From assembly GCA_009773475.1 (NCBI GenBank), contig WSXV01000002.1, positions 186,001 through 250,000 on the forward strand: a DNA stretch of 64,000 bases, read 5' to 3'. Each line of letters opens with the position of its first letter. The first letter of the stretch is position 1. This stretch comes from Desulfobulbaceae bacterium. Its GTDB lineage: Bacteria > Desulfobacterota > Desulfobulbia > Desulfobulbales > Desulfocapsaceae. This document shows, piece after piece, positions 29,648 to 40,007 of this stretch. A model generated the notes under the pieces. The model searched no databases, was not told where the DNA came from, and saw nothing but the letters and a program-made list of their open reading frames with translations. The position numbers and the translations under genes are program-made.

Positions 29648-31537
29648 TTAGAGCTCCAGCTGGATGCCAACCTCGATGACCTGATTGGACGGGATGTCAA
29701 AAAATGCCGCCGCGTCCATGGCATTGCGGGCCAGAAAGAGAAATAACTGGGCGCGCCAGCGCCACATCTCCGGATGATCACTGATGGCCAGCTTTTCTCT
29801 CCCCAGGAAAAAGCTGGCATTTTTCATGTCCAGGTCCACCCCTTTGCTGCGTGCCAGGGCAAATATCGTCCCGATCTTGGGCTCTTCCATAAAACCATAA
29901 TGGGCAATAACCCGGGAGAGACCTTCTCCCAGTATCTCGACCTCAATCTTCTCGACTATGGGAATTCTGGGGATCTCCTCGGTTCGGATATTCAAAAAAA
30001 CCACCTCGGAGTGGAGAATCTTGTTGTGCTGCAGGTTGTGCATCAGGGCTGCGGGGACGATATCATGGCTGCGGGTGAGAAAGACGGCCTGGCCGTTGAT
30101 CCGCTGCGGGGGGTCATCGAGCAGCGATTTTTTGAAAATATCGAGCTTCGGGGTCAGGGTGGCAATTCTCTGGCCCAGAATTCGGCGCCCCTGCTCCCAG
30201 GTCAGCATGATCAAAAAGAAGAAACCGCCAATGGCCAGGGCAAACCAGGCGCCATGAAAGATCTTGCTCATGTTTGCCGCCAAAAAAGGCAATTCCACGA
30301 CATAGAAACAGGCGGTGAGCAGCCCGGCGGTGAGCAGGCGCCAGCCCCAGCGTTGCCTGGCGACCATGAAAAACAGGGTGGAGGTGATGATCATGTCGGT
30401 ACTCACCGCTACTCCGTAAGCGGCGGCAAGCTTGCTGGATGATTGAAAGCCAAGGACCAGGCCGATGGTGCAGAACATCAGCATCCAGTTGACCGGTCCC
30501 ACATAGATCTGGCCGATATGGGAAAAGGAGGTATGGGTGATTTTCAGGCGGGGCAGATAGCCCAGTTGAATCGCCTGGCGGGTCAGGGAAAAGGAACCGG
30601 TGATCACCGCCTGAGAGGCGATGATGGTGGCCATGGTGGCCAGGATGACCATGGGGATCATGGCCCAGTCCGGGACGATGGCATAAAAGGGGTGATGGGC
30701 CTCTTCCGGCCTGACCAACAGGAGGGCGCCCTGACCAAAATAGTTCAGCACCAGGGCGGGAAAGGCGATGATGAACCAGACCATGCGGATCGGCTGTTTG
30801 CCGAAATGGCCCATGTCGGTATAGATTGCTTCAGCCCCGGTGACCGCCAGAAAAACCCCACCCAACACGATAAAACCGTGGACCTTGTTTGCAGCCAGGA
30901 AGTTAATTCCGTGCCAGGGGAAAATGGCGGCGAGAATTTGTGGACAGCTCACAATCTGGGCAATGCCAAGGATTGCAAGGGTCAGAAACCAGAGCAGCAT
31001 GATCGGGCCGAACAATCGGCCCACCCTGGCGGTCCCTCTTTTCTGGAGAAGAAACAGGCCGGTTAAGATCACGAGGGTGATGGGGATGATATAGGGTTCC
31101 AGGACCGGGGTGATGTTCTGTACCCCTTCCACGGCGCTCAGTACCGAGATGGCCGGGGTGATCATACCGTCGCCGTACATCAGGCAGGCCGCGAAAACGC
31201 CAAGCCCCACCAGAAACCACTGCACGGTGCCCGGTTTGGCTTGTTTGGGTTTCAGCAGGGCGGTCAGGGACAGAACCCCGCCTTCTCCATCATTGTCGGC
31301 ACGAAGAATAAAGCCGAGATACTTGATGCTGACAATAAGCAGCAGGGCCCAGAAGACGAGGGACACGACTCCCAGAACATTGGCGGCGGTCACCGCGATT
31401 CCGTATTCGCCGTGGAAACATTCCCGCAGGGCGTAGAGGGGACTGGTGCCGATATCGCCAAAGACAACGCCGAGGGCAGTCAATGACAAGGTCGCCAGTT
31501 GTTTTCCGTGCAATTTTTCAGTGGGTGATTCGCTCAT
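29648..31537 (-). CDS. kup: Kup-family low-affinity potassium transporter
   Basis: The 629-residue protein has about 12 membrane helices in residues 15-450 and a C-terminal cytoplasmic domain. The family start is clear: LSLTALGVVFGDIGTSPLYALRE. Later blocks (YGDGMITPAISVLSAVEG, AEAIYTDMGHFG, FGQGALLL) are also standard. Kup takes up potassium together with protons. The gene stands alone; its leader contains a long inverted repeat (31593-31675). The start is an ATG at 31537. Length and motifs are normal. Confidence 0.93.
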   Translation of the reverse strand: MSESPTEKLHGKQLATLSLTALGVVFGDIGTSPLYALRECFHGEYGIAVTAANVLGVVSLVFWALLLIVSIKYLGFILRADNDGEGGVLSLTALLKPKQAKPGTVQWFLVGLGVFAACLMYGDGMITPAISVLSAVEGVQNITPVLEPYIIPITLVILTGLFLLQKRGTARVGRLFGPIMLLWFLTLAILGIAQIVSCPQILAAIFPWHGINFLAANKVHGFIVLGGVFLAVTGAEAIYTDMGHFGKQPIRMVWFIIAFPALVLNYFGQGALLLVRPEEAHHPFYAIVPDWAMIPMVILATMATIIASQAVITGSFSLTRQAIQLGYLPRLKITHTSFSHIGQIYVGPVNWMLMFCTIGLVLGFQSSSKLAAAYGVAVSTDMIITSTLFFMVARQRWGWRLLTAGLLTACFYVVELPFLAANMSKIFHGAWFALAIGGFFFLIMLTWEQGRRILGQRIATLTPKLDIFKKSLLDDPPQRINGQAVFLTRSHDIVPAALMHNLQHNKILHSEVVFLNIRTEEIPRIPIVEKIEVEILGEGLSRVIAHYGFMEEPKIGTIFALARSKGVDLDMKNASFFLGREKLAISDHPEMWRWRAQLFLFLARNAMDAAAFFDIPSNQVIEVGIQLEL

Positions 31538-31592
31538 TGCTGGTTGGGGCGCCGATATGCCCTGAGCACAGGCGCAATGCTCATTTTAGTAT

Positions 31593-31675
31593 GGCTCCTT
31601 ATGCCGCGTGAACAAAACAACCGAAAAAAAAGGATGATTCGTTCACACGGCGTCTAACATAAGAGGCAAGGAGCC
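31593..31675. repeat. Imperfect inverted repeat in the kup leader
   Basis: GGCTCCTTATGCCGCGTGAAC at the left pairs, with two interruptions, with GTTCACACGGCG...CATAAG...AAGGAGCC at the right. The 83-base element lies 56 bases before the kup start. It could be a decayed MITE or a structured leader. It does not match a riboswitch class I recognise. Confidence 0.5.
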
Positions 31676-31770
31676 CTTCTCTTTTGAATAATCAATACCG
31701 GCTACTATTGGCGATTGTCCTGTAAAGAGCAACAAAAAAATGCAGATTTGATCGTGCAAAAACGTGCCTT

Positions 31771-32841
31771 TTAGTGGTTCAGATATTCGCCATATCCCTC
31801 TTCTGCAAGCTTTGATTGCGGGATAAAGCGCAAGGCGGCAGAGTTGATACAGTACCGCAGGCCGGTGGGGGCAGGGCCATCGGCAAAGACATGGCCGAGG
31901 TGGGAATTGCCGTGCACGCTGCGGACCTCGGTTCGTACCGTAAACAGGCTCCGGTCCTTTTTTTCAATCACATTCCGGGCCTCCAGGGGTTTGCTGAAAC
32001 TGGGCCAGCCGGTGCCTGAATCGAACTTGTCGCGTGAGCTGAACAGTGGTTCGCCGCTGACCACATCGACATAGATTCCCGGCTCTTTGTTGTCCCAGTA
32101 GGCATTCCGAAAGGAGGGCTCCGTTCCCTCTTTCTGGGTCACATCATACTGGATGGGGGTTAGGCGGCGACGCAACTCGTCATCCGATGGTTTTTCGTAG
32201 CGGTTTTTCTTCTCTGGACCGTTTGCATCCTTTGCGTCTTTAGGCCACATCTTCTCCTGAAATCCTTTTCTTCCCGATCCCTCTTTATAGGCTGAGTAAT
32301 GGGCGTAGTTCTTGCGGTAATAGTCCTGGTGATACTCCTCCGCCTCATAAAAATGAGCCACAGGCAGGATTTTGGTGGCAATGGGCCGATCGAACAGGCC
32401 AGAGGCCGAAAGCTCCATTTTCGATTGCTCGGCTTGGGTCCTCTGCTCTTCATCTTGGTAAAAGATGGCTGATTTATATTGAGAGCCCCGATCGGCAAAC
32501 TGGCCGCCGCCGTCCGTCGGATCAATCTGGCGCCAGAAGACCGTAAGGAGCTGCGGATAGGAGATCTTCGCTGGATCATAGATGACCCGCACGGCCTCAT
32601 AATGGTCGGTGCGGCCGCTGCTTACCTGCTGGTAATCGGCGGTTTCTTTAGTTCCACCGGCGTATCCGGCCTTTACTTCGACCACGCCTTCCAGCTCTTC
32701 AAAGGGTGGTTCCATGCACCAGAAACAGCCGCCGCCAAAAACCGCGACTTTTGCGCCTTCTTTCTGCTCGTCTGCAGTTGCTGGTGCAACCCATACCATT
32801 GCAGTCATCAGCACTGCCATAAGGGCAATAAATAGATCCAT
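31771..32841 (-). CDS. msrAB: Exported bifunctional methionine sulfoxide reductase MsrA/MsrB
   Basis: The 356-residue protein starts with a Sec-type signal peptide (about 1-24, [18 protein letters not shown]). The MsrA domain follows ([18 protein letters not shown]; catalytic Cys 39). A linker leads to the MsrB domain (about 235-345) with GTGWPSF, HLGHVF and the catalytic Cys 331 in LRYCINS. The zinc CxxC pairs of many MsrB proteins are absent, as in other MsrA-MsrB fusions. The enzyme reduces both S- and R-methionine sulfoxide and should work in the periplasm. The start is the ATG at 32841, because GGAGGAG lies just upstream; the ATG four codons earlier overlaps that site. No thioredoxin-like domain is fused, so its reductant is not shown. 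Confidence 0.92.
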   Translation of the reverse strand: MDLFIALMAVLMTAMVWVAPATADEQKEGAKVAVFGGGCFWCMEPPFEELEGVVEVKAGYAGGTKETADYQQVSSGRTDHYEAVRVIYDPAKISYPQLLTVFWRQIDPTDGGGQFADRGSQYKSAIFYQDEEQRTQAEQSKMELSASGLFDRPIATKILPVAHFYEAEEYHQDYYRKNYAHYSAYKEGSGRKGFQEKMWPKDAKDANGPEKKNRYEKPSDDELRRRLTPIQYDVTQKEGTEPSFRNAYWDNKEPGIYVDVVSGEPLFSSRDKFDSGTGWPSFSKPLEARNVIEKKDRSLFTVRTEVRSVHGNSHLGHVFADGPAPTGLRYCINSAALRFIPQSKLAEEGYGEYLNH

Positions 32842-32875
32842 TATCTCCTCCATTCAATTGAATATTTAGTGACTT

Positions 32876-32915
32876 GCAGATTATTTTCATATTTTTTTGC
32901 AAGAAGATAATCTGC
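32876..32915. repeat. Inverted repeat between msrAB and pyrG
   Basis: GCAGATTAT and ATAATCTGC form a perfect 9-base dyad, with a T-rich loop between. It lies in the space between the divergent msrAB and pyrG genes and may mark a regulatory site. Confidence 0.4.
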
Positions 32916-33068
32916 GAAAGACACTTGTCCCCGTTTGTCAGGGTTAGGAATTATTCCCAATCCGTACAGAATAGTTACGACATGAATGAAAAACAAGCCT
33001 CGCAATTTCGCCGAAAAATCATCTTTTTCTATTCCAAAAAAAAACGGGCATTGCTATAGTAGCCCCCT

Positions 33069-34724
33069 ATGAAAACTAAAAAATCCACCAAACAAACCAA
33101 GTTTATTTTCGTGACCGGCGGCGTGCTCTCTTCTCTCGGCAAGGGGCTGGCGGCCGCATCCATCGGCGCTCTCCTTGAAAGTCGGGGCCTGACGGTGACC
33201 TTTCAGAAGCTCGATCCCTATATTAACGTGGATCCGGGCACCATGAATCCCTTTCAGCATGGTGAGGTCTTTGTCACCGACGACGGGGCTGAAACCGATC
33301 TGGATATGGGCCATTATGAGCGCTATACCAACGCGGTCATGAACCAGAAGAATAACTACACCTCAGGGCGCATTTATTATTCAGTGATCATGAAGGAGCG
33401 GCGTGGCGAATATCTGGGCGGCACCGTCCAGGTCATTCCCCATATCACCAACGAGATCAAGGAGGCGATCCTGCAGCTTGACGGCAGCGTGGATATCGCC
33501 ATCATTGAGATCGGCGGCACCATCGGCGACATTGAGGGGCTGCCCTTTGTTGAGGCCATTCGCCAGTTACGCGGTGATCTGGGCCGGGAAAATACCCTCT
33601 ACATCCATCTCACTTTGGTTCCCTATATTAAGACTGCGGGCGAAGTCAAGACCAAGCCGACCCAGCACTCGGTGCGGGAGCTGCGCGCCGATGGCATCCA
33701 GCCCGATATCTTGATTTGCCGTACCGAAGTCCCCTTAACCGATGAACTCAAGGCCAAAATAGGCCTGTTCTGCAGTCTGCCCAAAGACGCAGTGATCACC
33801 GCCATTGATGTTGATTCCATCTACGAAGTGCCCTTATGTTTTTATCACGAGGGGGTGGATGCCAAGATCCTCGAGCTGCTCAATATCTGGACCGGAAAGC
33901 CCAACATCAAGCCCTGGGAAGAGCTGGTTCACAAGATCAAGAACCCCAAGCGAACGGTCACCATCGGGATCACCGGCAAATATGTCGACCTCACTGAATC
34001 CTACAAGAGTCTTCATGAGGCCCTGGTCCATGGAGGCCTGGCCAATGAGGCCAAGGTTGAACTGCGCTATATCAGCGCCGAGGATCTCGAAGTGCAGGAG
34101 CCTTCTGAGCTGCTGGCGGGTTGTGATGGGATCCTGGTGCCGGGCGGTTTCGGCAGTCGGGGCGTGGCCGGGAAGATCAAGGCGATTACCCATGCCCGCG
34201 AGCAGAAGATTCCTTTTTTCGGGATCTGCCTGGGAATGCAGCTGGCCGTGATTGAGTATGCCCGCAACGTGGCGGGATTGCCTGCCGCCAACTCCACTGA
34301 GCTTGATCTCACCACCCCGGATCCGGTTATTTATCTCATTAAAGAATGGTTTGACTACCGGACCGGCAATATGCAGATTCGCGATGAAAATTCGGAAATG
34401 GGCGGCACCCTCCGTCTTGGCGCCTATCCCTGCATGTTGCGGGAAAAGACGCTGGCGAGGGCTGCCTATGGGATGGAAGAGATTTCAGAGCGCCATCGGC
34501 ATCGTTTTGAGTTCAATAACGACTATCGGCAAAAGCTGGAAGAACAGGGCCTGGTCATCTCCGGCACCTCGCCTGACAATAACCTGGTGGAGATAGTTGA
34601 ATTAGAACAACACCCCTGGTTTCTCGGCTGCCAGTTTCATCCCGAGTTCAAGTCCAAACCGATGCGGCCGCATCCGCTGTTCCGGGCCTTTATCGCCGCC
34701 GCCATCAAGCATAAAGGCCAATGA
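33069..34724 (+). CDS. pyrG: CTP synthase
   Basis: The 551-residue enzyme has the synthetase domain ([51 protein letters not shown]) and the C-terminal class I glutamine amidotransferase domain with the nucleophile in [15 protein letters not shown] and the His/Glu pair in [10 protein letters not shown]. It converts UTP to CTP with ATP and glutamine. It is the first gene of pyrG-kdsA-kdsC-lptC; its stop overlaps the kdsA start by four bases (ATGA). CTP is also the activator for Kdo, which may explain the linkage, as seen in many Gram-negative genomes. Confidence 0.96.
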   Translation: MKTKKSTKQTKFIFVTGGVLSSLGKGLAAASIGALLESRGLTVTFQKLDPYINVDPGTMNPFQHGEVFVTDDGAETDLDMGHYERYTNAVMNQKNNYTSGRIYYSVIMKERRGEYLGGTVQVIPHITNEIKEAILQLDGSVDIAIIEIGGTIGDIEGLPFVEAIRQLRGDLGRENTLYIHLTLVPYIKTAGEVKTKPTQHSVRELRADGIQPDILICRTEVPLTDELKAKIGLFCSLPKDAVITAIDVDSIYEVPLCFYHEGVDAKILELLNIWTGKPNIKPWEELVHKIKNPKRTVTIGITGKYVDLTESYKSLHEALVHGGLANEAKVELRYISAEDLEVQEPSELLAGCDGILVPGGFGSRGVAGKIKAITHAREQKIPFFGICLGMQLAVIEYARNVAGLPAANSTELDLTTPDPVIYLIKEWFDYRTGNMQIRDENSEMGGTLRLGAYPCMLREKTLARAAYGMEEISERHRHRFEFNNDYRQKLEEQGLVISGTSPDNNLVEIVELEQHPWFLGCQFHPEFKSKPMRPHPLFRAFIAAAIKHKGQ

Positions 34725-35581
34725 GCGTGCAACCCGTTGCCCCCGTTACCATTGGCACCCCCACCGGGGAGGTGATCCAGGTCGGCAGTGGCCAGCCATT
34801 GTTGCTCATTGCCGGGCCCTGTGCCCTGGAATCAGAGGAGCTGGCCCGTCGGGTGGCCGGTACGATGCAGGAGATCTGCGCCCGTCTTGGTTTTTCTTAT
34901 GTCTTCAAGGCCTCCTTTGACAAGGCTAACCGCACTTCCCTTTCCTCTTACCGTGGGCCTGGCCTGGAAGAAGGGCTGGCTATTCTTTCCCGCATCCGCC
35001 AGGAGTTCCAGGTACCGGTGGTCTCCGATGTCCACGAAACCGCCCAGGTGCAGGCGGTGGCGGAGGTTCTTGACCTCATTCAGATTCCGGCCTTTCTCTG
35101 CCGGCAGACCGATCTGCTCGCCGCCGTTGCCCGTACCGGCAAACCTGTCAATCTCAAAAAAGGGCAGTTTGTTTCGCCTTGGGACATGGAGCACGGAGTC
35201 AACAAGATCCGGCAGGCCGGGGGCCGAAAGATCATGCTGGTGGAACGGGGAGCAAGCTTCGGCTACAATAATCTGGTGGTGGATATGCGCGGCCTCTCCG
35301 TCATGCGTTCATTTGGCTGTCCGGTCATCTTTGATGCCACCCACTCGGTGCAATTGCCTGGCGGGGCTGGTGGTTCTTCCGGCGGGCAGCGCGAGTTTAT
35401 TGCCCCTTTGAGCCGGGCTGCGGTTGCCGCCGGTATCGACGGGCTGTTTATGGAAGTCCATCCCGATCCCGATACGGCCCTCTGTGACGGCCCCAACTCC
35501 ATCGCCCTTGATCAGATCGAGGGGGTCCTCACCCAGTTGGGTCGGATTCGTCAGGTCTGCCAGGAGCTTGAGGTGCCGTAA
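34721..35581 (+). CDS. kdsA: 3-deoxy-8-phosphooctulonate synthase (Kdo-8-P synthase)
   Basis: The 286-residue enzyme joins phosphoenolpyruvate and arabinose-5-phosphate to give Kdo-8-phosphate for lipopolysaccharide. Family blocks include [32 protein letters not shown] and [14 protein letters not shown]. The Cys in AGPCALES is the residue that marks the metal-dependent class; metal-independent enzymes such as that of E. coli have Asn there. The start overlaps pyrG by four bases. Confidence 0.95.
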   Translation: MSVQPVAPVTIGTPTGEVIQVGSGQPLLLIAGPCALESEELARRVAGTMQEICARLGFSYVFKASFDKANRTSLSSYRGPGLEEGLAILSRIRQEFQVPVVSDVHETAQVQAVAEVLDLIQIPAFLCRQTDLLAAVARTGKPVNLKKGQFVSPWDMEHGVNKIRQAGGRKIMLVERGASFGYNNLVVDMRGLSVMRSFGCPVIFDATHSVQLPGGAGGSSGGQREFIAPLSRAAVAAGIDGLFMEVHPDPDTALCDGPNSIALDQIEGVLTQLGRIRQVCQELEVP

Positions 35582-35707
35582 TCCAAGAATGACGTCTTCT
35601 GTTCCTTTATCCTTACGGAATTGTCTGCCGCTTTTTACAAAACAACCATTTTCTTTTCCGTTTTTTGCCGGAATCCGCTTCCAAGAAATCCAAGTCTACG
35701 AGATCAA

Positions 35708-36355
35708 ATGTCCCCTGATTCCTGTCTGCCCCCCAAATCCGGTTCATACCCTTCCGATTGCGAGATCCTTGCGGGCTACCGCGCCATGGCCGCAGATCAG
35801 TCAGCTGCTCCCGTTCGCAGTGACGCCTGGCAGGCAGCCCTTGGCAAGGCCAAAGGGATCAAGATCCTGCTGCTGGATGTCGATGGCGTGCTCACTGACG
35901 GCAGTCTGATTTTTTCCCACGAGGGGCAGGAGTCCAAGGTCTTCAACACCCAGGATGGCTTTGGCCTGCGCCTTTTGCGTGAGGCCGGCATGGAGCTTGG
36001 GGTGATTACCGCCCGCAGTTCCGAAGCGGTGGCCCAGCGCTGCGCCAACCTGAAGATGCGCTATGTCTATCAGGGGGTTGAATCGAAACTGACGGCCTAT
36101 CAGGAGATTGTTAACCAGTCGGGCTGTAAACCCTTTGAGCTTGCCTACATGGGTGACGACTGGATGGATCTGGTGCTTCTGACCCGGGTTGGATTCAGCG
36201 TTGCGCCGGCCAATGCCGTGGCCGAGGTGCGGCAAGCTGCCCATTACACCACCGAAAAGTCCGGTGGTAAAGGCGCAGTGCGAGAACTCTGCAACCTCAT
36301 CCTTGAGGCCAAAGGGCGCTATCAGGAACTTCTGCAAAGTTATATGAATCGCTGA
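35708..36355 (+). CDS. kdsC: Kdo-8-phosphate phosphatase, HAD family
   Basis: This HAD-family enzyme (215 residues from the chosen ATG) removes phosphate from Kdo-8-P. Motif I is LLLDVDGVLTDG, motif II includes GVITARSS, the Lys is in GVESK, and motif III is YMGDDWMDL. It is a small, capless C0-type HAD, as in other KdsC proteins. The start is uncertain: a TTG at 35621, this ATG at 35708, and an ATG at 35786 that gives the most usual length (189 residues). No site has a strong ribosome-binding site. lptC starts one base after its stop. Confidence 0.9.
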   Translation: MSPDSCLPPKSGSYPSDCEILAGYRAMAADQSAAPVRSDAWQAALGKAKGIKILLLDVDGVLTDGSLIFSHEGQESKVFNTQDGFGLRLLREAGMELGVITARSSEAVAQRCANLKMRYVYQGVESKLTAYQEIVNQSGCKPFELAYMGDDWMDLVLLTRVGFSVAPANAVAEVRQAAHYTTEKSGGKGAVRELCNLILEAKGRYQELLQSYMNR

Positions 36356-36356
36356 A

Positions 36357-36950
36357 ATGAAAGGATTGAGACGGTTAAACGGAAGAAATCTGGTCTGGCA
36401 GGTTCCCTTGCTCCTGCTCTTCAGCTTTCCCCTGTGGCGGCCACCCCTGGCCGCCTTTCTTGCTCCTCGGGGCGGGTATGACCCAAGCCTGGCGCAGAAT
36501 CGGCCCGACGGCCATGATTTTGTCATGAATCGTGTTCATATTACCCAGAGCCATCAGGGGAAAAATACCCTGGACCTTGTCTCGGAACAGGCAATGACCG
36601 GTCAGACCACCGATGAGTTCAAGATGGATCAGATCAAGGCGGTTATTACCGGCAAAGACGGCAAGCTAAGTTATGTCTCGGCCAGAAAAGGTGTTTTTGA
36701 CAAGTCCACCAGCCTGCTCACCCTCATTGATGACGTGGTGATCAACAAACCCAGCGAGAAATACGAGATCACCACCGAACTGCTCCACTATGATGACAAG
36801 AGCAAGATCGCCTATTGCCCCGGAGCCACCAAGCTCAAGGGCGAAAAAATAACCATTAAAGGCGGCAGTCTCACCTACAACACCTTTGCCGGCAGCTATG
36901 ACATCGGCGGCCGGGTCTTTTGCCGGTTGACGGAGTTTATCCGTCCCTGA
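36357..36950 (+). CDS. lptC: LPS export protein LptC
   Basis: The 197-residue protein has one N-terminal membrane helix (about 14-33) and a periplasmic beta-jellyroll domain of the LptC/OstA type (HDFVMNRVHITQ, then FKMDQIKAVITGKDGK, VSARKGVFDK and YCPGATKLKGEKITIKGG). LptC sits in the inner membrane and passes lipopolysaccharide from LptBFG to LptA. Its place after kdsC is the common order in Gram-negative genomes, but lptA and lptB do not follow here; the next gene is on the other strand. Confidence 0.88.
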   Translation: MKGLRRLNGRNLVWQVPLLLLFSFPLWRPPLAAFLAPRGGYDPSLAQNRPDGHDFVMNRVHITQSHQGKNTLDLVSEQAMTGQTTDEFKMDQIKAVITGKDGKLSYVSARKGVFDKSTSLLTLIDDVVINKPSEKYEITTELLHYDDKSKIAYCPGATKLKGEKITIKGGSLTYNTFAGSYDIGGRVFCRLTEFIRP

Positions 36951-36978
36951 TCCGGCATCAAGGCACGATGGTTCTTTT

Positions 36979-37704
36979 TTATTCCGTCTTTTCCACCCCC
37001 TCAATCCCCACCACCAGAAATCGTTCCCCTTCAGCCTGCCAGCGGACATTTACCTTCCAAAGCGCCATTCCATACTCCCGCACTTGTTGGCGCTGGCTGG
37101 CGGGGCGGGGGTCCTGCTCCAGGGTCTCGGTAATCAGCGCTCTGAGTTGTCTGCCGGTGCGCTGTTCATAGATTGCGCAGGCTTCTTCCGCTTCTTTGGT
37201 AAAGAGCACCTCCCGTTGCACCATCCGGGGTGGAGGAATAAAGCCGCACTCAGCATCCGTTACCGCGTCACTGTAAGAGACGTAGGGTTTGATATCAAAC
37301 ACCGGGGTTTGATCCAGGAGATCAAGCTCGGCAAGCTCGAGGAAAAGGCCTTTTTTCTCCTGACTGATGCCCGTTAGTCGCACCACCGAGAGTCCTATGG
37401 GATTGGGCCGATGGGGACTGCGGCTGGCAAAAACTCCCACCCGTTTCTGACCCCCCAGCCAGGGAGGCCGTACCATTGGCCGCCAGCCCTCGGCCACGGC
37501 CCCATGGAATAGAAACAGAATCCAGAGATGGGAGAAGGCATCCAGGCCTCGTACCATCTCTTCCCGGTCACAGGGTGGCAGTAATTCCAGCCGCCCGGTG
37601 CTGCTTTTGACCAGACCCGGTTGTCGGGGAATGCCGAATTTTTCCGGATAGCAGGAATGGATGATGCCGATGGGAGTGATGGGGTGGGCGGGAAATTCAA
37701 TCAT
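36979..37704 (-). CDS. trmO: tRNA (m6t6A37) methyltransferase TrmO
   Basis: The 241-residue protein carries the TsaA/TrmO domain: PIGIIHSCYPEKFGIPRQPG, LDAFSHLWILFLFH, and FASRSPHRPNPIGLSVVRL. Family members use SAM to methylate N6-threonylcarbamoyladenosine at position 37 of certain tRNAs. The C-terminal domain (about 165-241) matches the helical part of the E. coli protein. It is convergent with lptC, with 28 bases between stops. The start is an ATG at 37704. Confidence 0.9.
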   Translation of the reverse strand: MIEFPAHPITPIGIIHSCYPEKFGIPRQPGLVKSSTGRLELLPPCDREEMVRGLDAFSHLWILFLFHGAVAEGWRPMVRPPWLGGQKRVGVFASRSPHRPNPIGLSVVRLTGISQEKKGLFLELAELDLLDQTPVFDIKPYVSYSDAVTDAECGFIPPPRMVQREVLFTKEAEEACAIYEQRTGRQLRALITETLEQDPRPASQRQQVREYGMALWKVNVRWQAEGERFLVVGIEGVEKTE

Positions 37705-37808
37705 TGAAACAACGGGGGGAAACAGGGTATTCTGATTATGGAACTTTTGCTTACCGGACTTTCTTTCACGAATATCTTAAAAAATAACCCGATCCACGGA
37801 ACTTGACC

Positions 37809-38621
37809 ATGAGTTTTCTCAATCTGACCGATAAATATGTTGTGATCTTCGGCCTGGCCAACAAGAAGTCCATTGCCTGTGCCATTGGCAGGATACTGGT
37901 GGAAGAAGGGGCTCGGGTGATTCATGTGGTGCGTTCCAAGGCCCGGCAGGAGACGGCGGCGGGGCTGTTTCCAGGATGTCCGGTTTTTGTCTGTGATGTG
38001 GAGGATGAGGCCAATATCGCCCGGGTGGCGGCCCAAATCGGTGCGGAAATCGGCGCTGATGGAGGCGGCCGGATTCACGGCCTGGTTCACTCCCTGGCTT
38101 ATGCCAATTATTCCCAGGGGATGCAGCCCTTTCATGCGACCCTTAAAAAAGACTTTCTTCAGGCCATGGATATTTCCTGTTTTTCCCTGATCGCCATCAG
38201 TAATCATTTTCAGGGTCTGCTCGATGCCAATGGTTCGGTTGTCACCATCTCAATTTCCACCACCCGGATGGCGGCGGAGAACTACGGCTATATGGCGCCG
38301 ATCAAAGCCGCGCTTGACTCTTCGCTCTGTTTCCTGGCCAAGAGTTTTTCAGCGTTCTCTGCTGTCCGGTTTAATGCCGTGGCCCCGGGCCTGCTGAAAA
38401 CCTCGGCCTCGGCGGGCATTCCCGGCTATGTGGACAGCTATCTCTTTGCCGAACAGGCGACCTTGAGGAAAAAAGCGCTGACCACCATGGAAACGGCCAA
38501 CGCCGCAGTTTTCCTACTTTCGGAGCGTGCCTCCGGGATCTCCGCTCAGACATTGGTGGTGGATGCAGGCATGGCCATCAATTATTTTGACCGTGAAATT
38601 ATCGCCCGGGTCAACCGCTAA
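37809..38621 (+). CDS. FabI-like enoyl-ACP reductase family protein
   Basis: This 270-residue SDR has a FabI-type nucleotide site ([15 protein letters not shown] in place of GVAN-x-SIAW). It has LVHSLAYAN and the active-site Tyr-x6-Lys (YGYMAPIK). The upstream Tyr of the FabI motif (equivalent to E. coli Tyr 146) is missing; that stretch reads SISTTRM. The end block [11 protein letters not shown] is typical. It may be an enoyl-ACP reductase of divergent type, or a related reductase with another substrate. The ATG at 37809 is preferred to a TTG two codons earlier. It is a single gene, divergent from trmO. Confidence 0.75.
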   Translation: MSFLNLTDKYVVIFGLANKKSIACAIGRILVEEGARVIHVVRSKARQETAAGLFPGCPVFVCDVEDEANIARVAAQIGAEIGADGGGRIHGLVHSLAYANYSQGMQPFHATLKKDFLQAMDISCFSLIAISNHFQGLLDANGSVVTISISTTRMAAENYGYMAPIKAALDSSLCFLAKSFSAFSAVRFNAVAPGLLKTSASAGIPGYVDSYLFAEQATLRKKALTTMETANAAVFLLSERASGISAQTLVVDAGMAINYFDREIIARVNR

Positions 38622-38769
38622 GGTTCACCGGGAAATCCCCTGCCCCGCCAGCCGGGAAAATTCGAAGAACCGTTGATCTCAAAATCACGCACTGGGGGGC
38701 TGGATTCTTTCGCGGCCCTTCGGATAAACGGGGTATCTGTTTATGGAAGAGCAAAGGAGGATGTAGACC

Positions 38770-39876
38770 ATGGGAAAACATCTGGTGCTGGCGGGCGGTG
38801 GGCATGCCCATATGGAGACCCTGGCCAATATCCGCCAATTCCTGGATCTTGGTCACAGGGTCACGGTTATCGGTCCTTCCGACTATCACTACTATTCCGG
38901 CATGGGCCCGGGGATGCTGGGGGCGACCTATGAGCCCGATGACATCCGCTTTGCCACCCGGCAGAAGGTGGAGGAGCAGGGCGGTGAATTTATCCGTGAT
39001 GAGATCACCGGGCTGGATCCATCCGGGCGCAGGCTGCATCTGGCTTCCGGACGGGTGGTGGACTATGATTTGGTCTCCTTTAATACCGGCAGCAGTGTGG
39101 ATCTGCCGGAGATTGTCGGAGATCGCTCTGCCATTTATACGGTGAAGCCCATTGAGCGGCTGTACGAGGCCCGACAGCAGATCAAAAAAAAGGCGGAGCA
39201 GCAGGCCGTCCACGTTGCGGTGGTCGGCGGAGGGCCGGCCGGGGCCGAGGTGGCAGGCAACCTGCGACAGCTCCTGGGACAGACCGGCCACAAGACACGG
39301 GTGTCACTCTTTGCCGGTCATCGGTTTATGTCGAGGTTCCCTGAAAATGTCCGGCGACGGTGTTGGCAGCTGCTGGAAAAAAACGGAGTTATTCTTCATG
39401 AGTACGGCTACCTGAAGAGCATCACCAACAATACCCTCATCTTTGACAGCGGGATTTCCGAGCATGCTGATTTTATCATCCTCGCAACCGGTGTTCATCC
39501 CTCTCCCTTCTTTAAACAGTCTGGCGTCCCCACCGGGCCGGATGGTGGTCTGCTGGTCAATGACTATCTGCAAAGTCCCAAATACCCGGAGATCTTCGGG
39601 GGTGGCGACTGCATCTCTTTTCAGTCGCAGGCCCTGGATAAGGTTGGGGTCTATGCGGTCAGGGAGAATCCCATCCTCTTTCATAATCTCAAGGCCGCTC
39701 TCCAGGGGAAGGAGCTTCTGCCCTTTGAGCCGGGCGGCGACTATCTGCTTATCTTTAATCTGGGAAACGGGCAAGGGCTGCTGCGCAAGAAATGGCTCCT
39801 GTTCACCGGGAGCCTGGCCTTTCGAATCAAGGACTGGATTGATAAAAAGTTTATGACAAAATTTCAGAAGGGGTAA
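38770..39876 (+). CDS. FAD-dependent pyridine nucleotide-disulfide oxidoreductase family protein
   Basis: The 368-residue flavoprotein begins with the FAD Rossmann block HLVLAGGGHAHMETLA. A second nucleotide-binding block, VAVVGGGPAGAEVAGNLRQL, lies near 158. The end block EIFGGGDCI is the second FAD motif. The layout matches type II NADH dehydrogenase, sulfide:quinone reductase and the flavoprotein part of SelD fusions. The C-terminus (LLFTGSLAFRIKDWIDKKFM) could be a membrane anchor, as in type II NADH dehydrogenases. The specific substrate cannot be read. The ATG has a strong site, AAAGGAGGATGTAGACC, upstream. Confidence 0.8.
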   Translation: MGKHLVLAGGGHAHMETLANIRQFLDLGHRVTVIGPSDYHYYSGMGPGMLGATYEPDDIRFATRQKVEEQGGEFIRDEITGLDPSGRRLHLASGRVVDYDLVSFNTGSSVDLPEIVGDRSAIYTVKPIERLYEARQQIKKKAEQQAVHVAVVGGGPAGAEVAGNLRQLLGQTGHKTRVSLFAGHRFMSRFPENVRRRCWQLLEKNGVILHEYGYLKSITNNTLIFDSGISEHADFIILATGVHPSPFFKQSGVPTGPDGGLLVNDYLQSPKYPEIFGGGDCISFQSQALDKVGVYAVRENPILFHNLKAALQGKELLPFEPGGDYLLIFNLGNGQGLLRKKWLLFTGSLAFRIKDWIDKKFMTKFQKG

Positions 39877-40007
39877 TGCCTCGTCGCTCCATGAGGAGCA
39901 CGAGAAGGGTCGTTCAGAAAATACTCGACCGTAAATGCCAAGTTTTGAATAGCCTCGCTTCTGCCATCCTTAAAGCAAAAAAATCCAAGGAATTTATTCG
40001 TGACGGT

